From positions 1 to 10,848 of the forward strand of contig SKZG01000022.1 in NCBI GenBank assembly GCA_007127495.1: DNA of 10,848 nucleotides, written 5' to 3'. The notes under the pieces were generated by a model, which worked only from the letters and a program-made list of their open reading frames with translations, was not told the DNA's origin and did no database searches. This DNA is from Planctomycetales bacterium (lineage in GTDB: Bacteria > Planctomycetota > Planctomycetia > Pirellulales > Thermoguttaceae). The position numbers were made by a program, and so were the translations under genes. Numbering within the stretch: the stretch's first letter is position 1; each line of letters opens with the position of its first letter. Of the stretch, positions 6,825-10,848 are shown piece by piece.

Positions 6825-9125
6825 ATGACCCAGCGCAAACGCCAGCTCGCAAACCGCACCAACAGCCGGCCCGCGCCCAATGCCACTTACTTTAGGACCA
6901 TTTGGGGGCGTTTTGTTAGCGGAGCGGCGCGAGCCGCCCGGTTTTCCGACTGTAATACCGGACGGCTCGCGCCGTGCCGCTACAAAGTAAGTGGCAGCCG
7001 GCCCGCGCCGTCCGGCGGCGTTGCGAGTCGCCACGGCTCGCGGGCTTGGCTGCTGGCCGGGCTGACGGCGTTGTTTGTGGCTCGCCCGCTGTTTCCCACC
7101 GAAGGTGCCGTGTACGGCGACGGCCTGCCGGTGGTGATGCTGTGGATCGTTCTGGCGATCTTGTGGCTGCTCGGGGCGGTTGGAAAGCGCCGTTGGGAGG
7201 TGCGTTTCGGAAGGGTCGACCTTGCCGTCGCCACGCTGGTGGCCTGGCACACCGTCGCCGGCGCGGCGGCTGCCTTCCACGCCAGCCCGCGGCCAGCGGT
7301 CAACATGACCTGGGAATGGATCGGCATGGGGCTGGCCTTCCTGCTGGCCCGGCAGCTTATCGTCACGCGGCGCGAAGCCCGTGCGGTGATTGCCGTTATG
7401 GCCGCGCTGGCGGTGGCCTTGGCCGGTTACGGATTGTACCAGTATGCGGTTGAATTGCCTGCGATGCGGGCTGCGTATGCGGCCGACCCGGCCGGGGCGC
7501 TGCGCGACGCCGGCCTGGGATTCGCACCGGGCACGCCGCAGGCGAAGCTGTTCGAGGCTCGCTTGCAGGGCACGGAGCCGCTCGCCACGTTCGCGCTGAC
7601 GAACTCGCTGGCCGGGTATCTGGCCCCGTGGCTCGTGGTGCTTTTTGGCGTGGCGTTTTTCGGTGGTATCAGACGAAGGCACATGCTGCCGGCGCTTCTA
7701 TGCGCCGTGCCGGTGGCCCTATGCCTGGTGCTCACCCGAGGGCGCAGCGCCTACGCGGCGACCGTGCTCGGAGTGGCCTTGCTCTGGTGGTGGACGCGCC
7801 AGGACCGTCGCGAAACCCGCTTCTCCTGGAAGCTCCCCGCCACGGCGGCCGGACTGTTGGCCGTTGCCTTCGGGCTTGCCGTGGCCACCGGTGGGTTGGA
7901 CCACCGCGTGGCTACCGGTGCCCGCAGGTCGCTCGGCTATCGGCTGGAATACTGGCAGTCGACCATGCAGATGATTGCCGACCGGCCCGTGCTGGGATGC
8001 GGGCCGGGCAACTACCAGTTCGAATACACCCGCTACAAATTACCCGAGGCCAGCGAGGAGGTGGCCGACCCGCACAACTTCCTTTTGGAAATTTGGGCCA
8101 CCGCCGGCACGCCGGCTTCGCTCGCCCTCTTGGCCGCCCTGGGCGGCTTTTTCCATGTATCGCGCACCGGTCGCGCCGCGTCCGACGCCGAAAGCGATGC
8201 GGCATGGTTTCCCATTGTGGGCGGGGCCGCCGGCTTTCTGCTGGCCGTCCCACTGGGGCTGCTCAGTTGGGCGCCGCCGGGACTCGGCCCAATCGTAGTA
8301 GGCCTGCCGTGCGCCGCGGCCGCGGTGGCCCTGCTGGCCGGTTGGATACGCGACGGACGCCTGCCGCCGCTGCTGCCCGCCGTCGCGGTGGTTGTGCTCC
8401 TGGTCCATCTGCTTGCGGCCGGGGCGCTGGGTTTTCCGGCCGTGGCGGGCACGCTGTGGTTGCTGCTGGCCATAGGGCTCATGGGCGACGAGCCGAAACG
8501 GGCGCCGCGCGCGGCGGCCTTCGGCACGCTCGGTGTGGCACTCGGTGTGGCGCTGGCGTGCCACCAAACGGCCTACGAGCCGGTCTTGCAGGCGCGACGC
8601 GCGCTGGAGGCGGGGCGCCGCGCGGCCGCGGCCGGGCAACTCGAGCGGGCCGAGTCGTGGCTGCACGCGGCCACCGAGGCCGATCCGCTGGCCGCTGAGC
8701 CGTGGCGCGATCGGGCCTCGCTGATGCTGCAAATCTGGGAAACGGCCGGCAGCGCCCAAGCGCTCGAGGCGTTCCGAGAGGCCGACGCCGAAGCCGCCCG
8801 GCGCGAGCCGAACTCAGCGGCCGGCTGGTTGCTCTCGGGCGACTGGCATCTGTGGGTCCACCGGCAAACCGGGGCGGCGCGCGATGCCGAGCGGGCCGTG
8901 GCGTCGTACGCCCGCGCCGTCGCGCTCTATCCGAACAGCGGCCTGCACCGTGCGCGGCTGGCCTTGGCCCATCGCGCCGCCGGCCACGCCGAGGCCTTCG
9001 AGCAGGAAGCCGCCGAGGCCCTCCGCCTCGACGGGCTCACCCCCCACGCCGACAAGAAACTGCCCGAGGAGCTGCGCGAGCAACTCAAGCGGAGCCTGGG
9101 AGTGCAACCCAAGGCGCCGGCTTGA
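6825..9125 (+). CDS. O-antigen ligase/polymerase-like membrane protein with TPR tail
   Basis: This 766-residue polytopic membrane protein has many hydrophobic segments (about 74-91, 101-119, 133-150, 166-206, 263-304, 308-323, 338-356, 427-444, 463-553, 566-580). The Wzy_C/WaaL-type signature is visible: LTRGRSAY (303-310, with arginines in the loop), then YWQSTMQMIADRPVLGCGPG (376-395) and ADPHNFLLEIW (414-424, with His417). Family members join or polymerise lipid-linked glycans at the periplasmic face; the actual substrate here is unknown. Residues about 590-740 are Ala-rich TPR-like helices. The ATG at 6825 has AGGA 5 bp upstream and is needed because no start lies between the inserted repeat and the first membrane segment. 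Residues about 19-57 are encoded by a palindromic element, and SRPAP occurs on both sides (14-18, 58-62). Family assignment is firm; the reaction is inferred. Confidence 0.85.
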   Translation: MTQRKRQLANRTNSRPAPNATYFRTIWGRFVSGAARAARFSDCNTGRLAPCRYKVSGSRPAPSGGVASRHGSRAWLLAGLTALFVARPLFPTEGAVYGDGLPVVMLWIVLAILWLLGAVGKRRWEVRFGRVDLAVATLVAWHTVAGAAAAFHASPRPAVNMTWEWIGMGLAFLLARQLIVTRREARAVIAVMAALAVALAGYGLYQYAVELPAMRAAYAADPAGALRDAGLGFAPGTPQAKLFEARLQGTEPLATFALTNSLAGYLAPWLVVLFGVAFFGGIRRRHMLPALLCAVPVALCLVLTRGRSAYAATVLGVALLWWWTRQDRRETRFSWKLPATAAGLLAVAFGLAVATGGLDHRVATGARRSLGYRLEYWQSTMQMIADRPVLGCGPGNYQFEYTRYKLPEASEEVADPHNFLLEIWATAGTPASLALLAALGGFFHVSRTGRAASDAESDAAWFPIVGGAAGFLLAVPLGLLSWAPPGLGPIVVGLPCAAAAVALLAGWIRDGRLPPLLPAVAVVVLLVHLLAAGALGFPAVAGTLWLLLAIGLMGDEPKRAPRAAAFGTLGVALGVALACHQTAYEPVLQARRALEAGRRAAAAGQLERAESWLHAATEADPLAAEPWRDRASLMLQIWETAGSAQALEAFREADAEAARREPNSAAGWLLSGDWHLWVHRQTGAARDAERAVASYARAVALYPNSGLHRARLALAHRAAGHAEAFEQEAAEALRLDGLTPHADKKLPEELREQLKRSLGVQPKAPA
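6863..7009. repeat. 15-bp direct repeats flanking the element
   Basis: CAGCCGGCCCGCGCC occurs at 6863-6877 and again at 6995-7009, exactly 132 bp (44 codons) apart. It may be a target-site duplication or a recombination scar. The right copy overlaps the terminal inverted repeat by two bases (CA). Confidence 0.75.
6878..6996. repeat. composite palindromic element with two REP-like hairpins, inside the ligase gene
   Basis: TGCCACTTACTTT (6881-6893) is perfectly inverted at 6984-6996. Within it, 6918-6942 and 6957-6981 are inverted copies (22 of 25 pair). Each arm also folds alone. The plus-strand hairpin at 6920-6940 and the minus-strand hairpin at 6979-6959 each have 8 bp, one bulged base and a GCGA loop. 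The minus-strand arm begins with GTAG (6983-6980), as REP sequences do; the plus-strand arm begins GTTAG (6915-6919). A 24-nt stretch (6894-6917) is unpaired on one side only. It is flanked by 15-bp direct repeats (6863-6877, 6995-7009). Confidence 0.85.
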
Positions 9126-9156
9126 CCGCGACCGGCGTTTGGCCCAATACTGTAAG

Positions 9157-9258
9157 GGGCTCTTCCGTTTCCAGGTGCAGACAGCCTTTGTTTCAGGGAC
9201 GGCACACGGCGTATGCCTACTACATTAAAGCGGCCTGCACCTAGAAACGGAAGAGCCC
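9157..9258 (-). repeat. 100-bp palindromic dispersed element, copy 2 (intact)
   Basis: The 24-bp arms at 9157-9180 and 9235-9258 are inverted repeats with one mismatch. The 54-bp centre holds a second hairpin, GGCACAC (9201-9207) / GTATGCC (9211-9217). The sequence matches copy 1 (4262-4361) in reverse orientation. On the minus strand, the outer mismatch and the inner mismatch both become G-U pairs. TGTAAGGG (9151-9158) and TATAAGGG (9259-9266) flank it as an imperfect direct repeat. It fills most of the gap between the ligase stop (9125) and the DUF1573 start and could act as a 3'-end structure or terminator for the ligase. Confidence 0.9.
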
Positions 9259-9305
9259 TATAAGGGAGCGTCCGAAGTCGTGAACCGTAATAAGGAACCA
9301 GCCGT

Positions 9306-10487
9306 ATGCGAATCGCATTGACCGTTATCATCGCTCTACTGCTAGGCATCGGGGCCGGCATCGGCACAGCGAGCCTTCGGCTGCGGAGTTCGGCATGGAA
9401 TGGCGACCCCTCCGGACGCGGGGTTCTCGGAGACCCTTCTTCCGCGGGCCGCACCCAGTCGTCCGGAAAGGCGCAATTCAGCGAATTGGAGTTCGATTTC
9501 GGCACCATGGACATCAACGCCGAGGGCAGGCACGAATTTCTAATCACCAACGTGGGCGAGGGCCCGCTGCGAATCCAGTCGGGCGAGACGTCGTGCGGAT
9601 GCACCCTCAGTGCGATCGAGCGCGAATACCTCGCGCCCGGCGATTCGACCGAGGCGACCCTCGTCTGGCACGCCGACGGAAGGGTGGGACCCTACCGCCA
9701 TACGGCGACCATCCTGACGAGCGACCCGGAGCAATCCCGCGTAACCCTGACCGTATCCGGCCGAATTACGCAGGCCATACGTGTCGTCCCCCAGCAACTC
9801 GACTGGGGACAACTTGCGGTTGGCGAAGCGGCCGACGGCGAAGTTCTGCTGTACTGCAACCTCGACACACCGCTGGAAGTGCTAAGCTGGGAGTTCTTGG
9901 AAACTGAGGAGGCCCCCTTCTTCCAGGTCGACGTCGAACCGCTCTCCGGGGAACAACTCGCCTCCGAACCCGACGCCCAAAGCGGGGCTCGGGTGACGGT
10001 GAGGCTAAAACCGGGCTTGCCTCAAGGGCCGTTTCGGCAGACAATTCGTCTGACGACTAACCTGGACGAAGTGCCCGAGTTGGCGGTCCCGGTCCGGGGC
10101 ACGCTGGCCGGCGATATCTCGCTCGTGGCAATCGGGCCAGGCTGGGAAGCCGACCATAACCTGTTGTCGCTGGGAACGGTCGATTCGGTGGCGGGCGTGC
10201 GCCGGCAAATCCTGCTGATCGTGCGGGGGCCGTATCGCAACGAGATCGTGTTCGAGCCGGCCCATGTGTTTCCGAATTGGCTGGAGGTGACCCTCGGCGA
10301 GACGTCGCAAATCGGCAGCGGCGCCGTGACGCAAACCCCCCTTTGGATTGCGATCCCGCAGGGCGCCCCGCCCGCAGCCCACCTCGGCTCCGAGCAAGGC
10401 AAACTGGCCGAGGTCCGGCTGAAGACCAATCACCCGAAAATCCCGACCTTGCGAATCCGATTGCGCTTCGCCGTGGAGGGCCACTAG
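9306..10487 (+). CDS. DUF1573 domain protein, membrane-anchored or exported
   Basis: This 393-residue protein begins with a hydrophobic segment (residues 3-23) that is a signal anchor or signal peptide with no clear cleavage site. A DUF1573 domain follows (about 57-153): FDFGTMDINAEGRHEFLITN (64-83), GPLRI, then TSCGCT with Cys97/Cys99, and SGRI. Two further beta-rich, Ig-like stretches follow, about 158-265 (beginning IRVVPQQLDWGQLAVGE) and 270-393. These domains resemble the ASH/MSP-like folds common in planctomycete and Bacteroidetes exported proteins; the molecular role is unknown. The ATG at 9306 is chosen because AAGGA (9292-9296) lies 9 bp upstream. The lipoprotein gene follows about 87 bp downstream and may share the transcript. 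Confidence 0.85.
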   Translation: MRIALTVIIALLLGIGAGIGTASLRLRSSAWNGDPSGRGVLGDPSSAGRTQSSGKAQFSELEFDFGTMDINAEGRHEFLITNVGEGPLRIQSGETSCGCTLSAIEREYLAPGDSTEATLVWHADGRVGPYRHTATILTSDPEQSRVTLTVSGRITQAIRVVPQQLDWGQLAVGEAADGEVLLYCNLDTPLEVLSWEFLETEEAPFFQVDVEPLSGEQLASEPDAQSGARVTVRLKPGLPQGPFRQTIRLTTNLDEVPELAVPVRGTLAGDISLVAIGPGWEADHNLLSLGTVDSVAGVRRQILLIVRGPYRNEIVFEPAHVFPNWLEVTLGETSQIGSGAVTQTPLWIAIPQGAPPAAHLGSEQGKLAEVRLKTNHPKIPTLRIRLRFAVEGH

Positions 10488-10574
10488 GCCGAAACCAGCG
10501 GGGAGCGGGCGACGCGAAGTCCGGGACGAGCCTTTCACGACATGCCTTCCGCACTCAACCATGTGAACTCACGG

Positions 10575-10848
10575 ATGAAAAAACACGCCCACCCCAATCG
10601 TCTGCTATTGATCCTGCTAGGGGGCATCGCCATGGCGCTGCCGGCGCTAGCCGGATGCAATCGTTCGGAGCCGTCGCCAACGCCACCTCGAGGCGAAGTG
10701 GCCGAATGGGTTCCACCGGCTCCCGAGGAAACCGAGCCACCCGAGGCGATGGCCGCGATGCGCCCCGCCGACGTGGTCGGGGCAACGCAACCGGCTGCCG
10801 AGCCGGCCGGATCGAAAACGTCGCCCGAGCCCCAGGCAGCGCCCGACG
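10575..10848 (+). CDS. lipoprotein, N-terminal part (runs off the window)
   Basis: An open frame continues to the end of the window without a stop. From the ATG at 10575 the N-terminus MKKHAHPNRLLLILLGGIAM leads into a lipobox LAGC with the lipid-modified cysteine at residue 28, so signal peptidase II processing is expected. After it comes a low-complexity Pro/Glu/Ala-rich linker (at least 60 residues), and the functional domain lies beyond the window. An in-frame ATG at 10542 would add 11 residues; neither start has a good ribosome site, and 10575 gives the normal MKK signal-peptide start. What the protein does cannot be told from this part. Confidence 0.75.
   Translation, partial: MKKHAHPNRLLLILLGGIAMALPALAGCNRSEPSPTPPRGEVAEWVPPAPEETEPPEAMAAMRPADVVGATQPAAEPAGSKTSPEPQAAPD

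Noticed and set aside
6660..7682. Minus-strand open frame over the end of ribBA and start of the ligase gene
   Set aside because: Composition (Arg, Gly, Gln, His) is that of a shadow frame; both plus-strand genes are well supported.
6825..9125. Ligase gene as a pseudogene broken by the repeat
   Set aside because: The insertion is a multiple of three with no stop, and the remaining frame with its Wzy_C motifs and TPR tail is intact.

Overview
The window looks like chromosomal DNA from a GC-rich planctomycete, most likely of the order Pirellulales. The grounds are the FlgM-like protein opening with MHVYGPTHLHGPQ, the DUF1573 periplasmic protein, the large O-antigen-ligase/TPR membrane protein, and the abundance of dispersed palindromic repeats. 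This assignment is from recalled family knowledge, not from a database search.

Layout. Positions 2-1312 (+) hold the last codons of an acyl carrier protein gene followed by fabF, a fatty-acid elongation pair. purB (1345-2778, +), for adenylosuccinate lyase, follows closely. It converges, with only 11 bp between stop codons, on a minus-strand pair: a FlgM-like anti-sigma gene (3278-3577) leading into a Fur-family regulator (2790-3266). A roughly 825 bp stretch (3578-4403) has no convincing gene. It contains a nested tandem/inverted repeat cluster (3781-3875) and one copy of a 100-bp palindromic element (4262-4361). An exported EF-hand protein with an Arg/Pro/Glu-rich minisatellite tail follows (4404-5225). 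Next come a large palindrome, a good sigma70-type promoter and a leader in front of the bifunctional riboflavin gene ribBA (5545-6747). The O-antigen ligase/TPR gene follows (6825-9125). After it lies the second copy of the 100-bp element, in opposite orientation (9157-9258), then a DUF1573 protein (9306-10487) and the start of a lipoprotein gene that runs off the window (10575 onward).

How the genes fit together. Most protein-coding content is ordinary housekeeping (fatty acid, purine and flavin synthesis, metal-responsive regulation) plus envelope proteins (ligase, EF-hand protein, DUF1573 protein, lipoprotein). No multi-gene defence or biosynthetic system is visible.

The least ordinary content is repetitive DNA. 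(1) A composite element at about 6878-6996 consists of a 13-bp terminal inverted repeat around two inverted REP-like hairpins, each with a GCGA tetraloop and a compensatory base-pair difference between them. It sits inside the ligase coding sequence, flanked by 15-bp direct repeats spaced exactly 132 bp (44 codons) apart, so the frame stays open. (2) Two copies of a separate 100-bp palindromic family (4262-4361 and 9157-9258) have base differences that tend to become G-U pairs when one particular strand is read as RNA. These are the best candidates in the window for something not well described.
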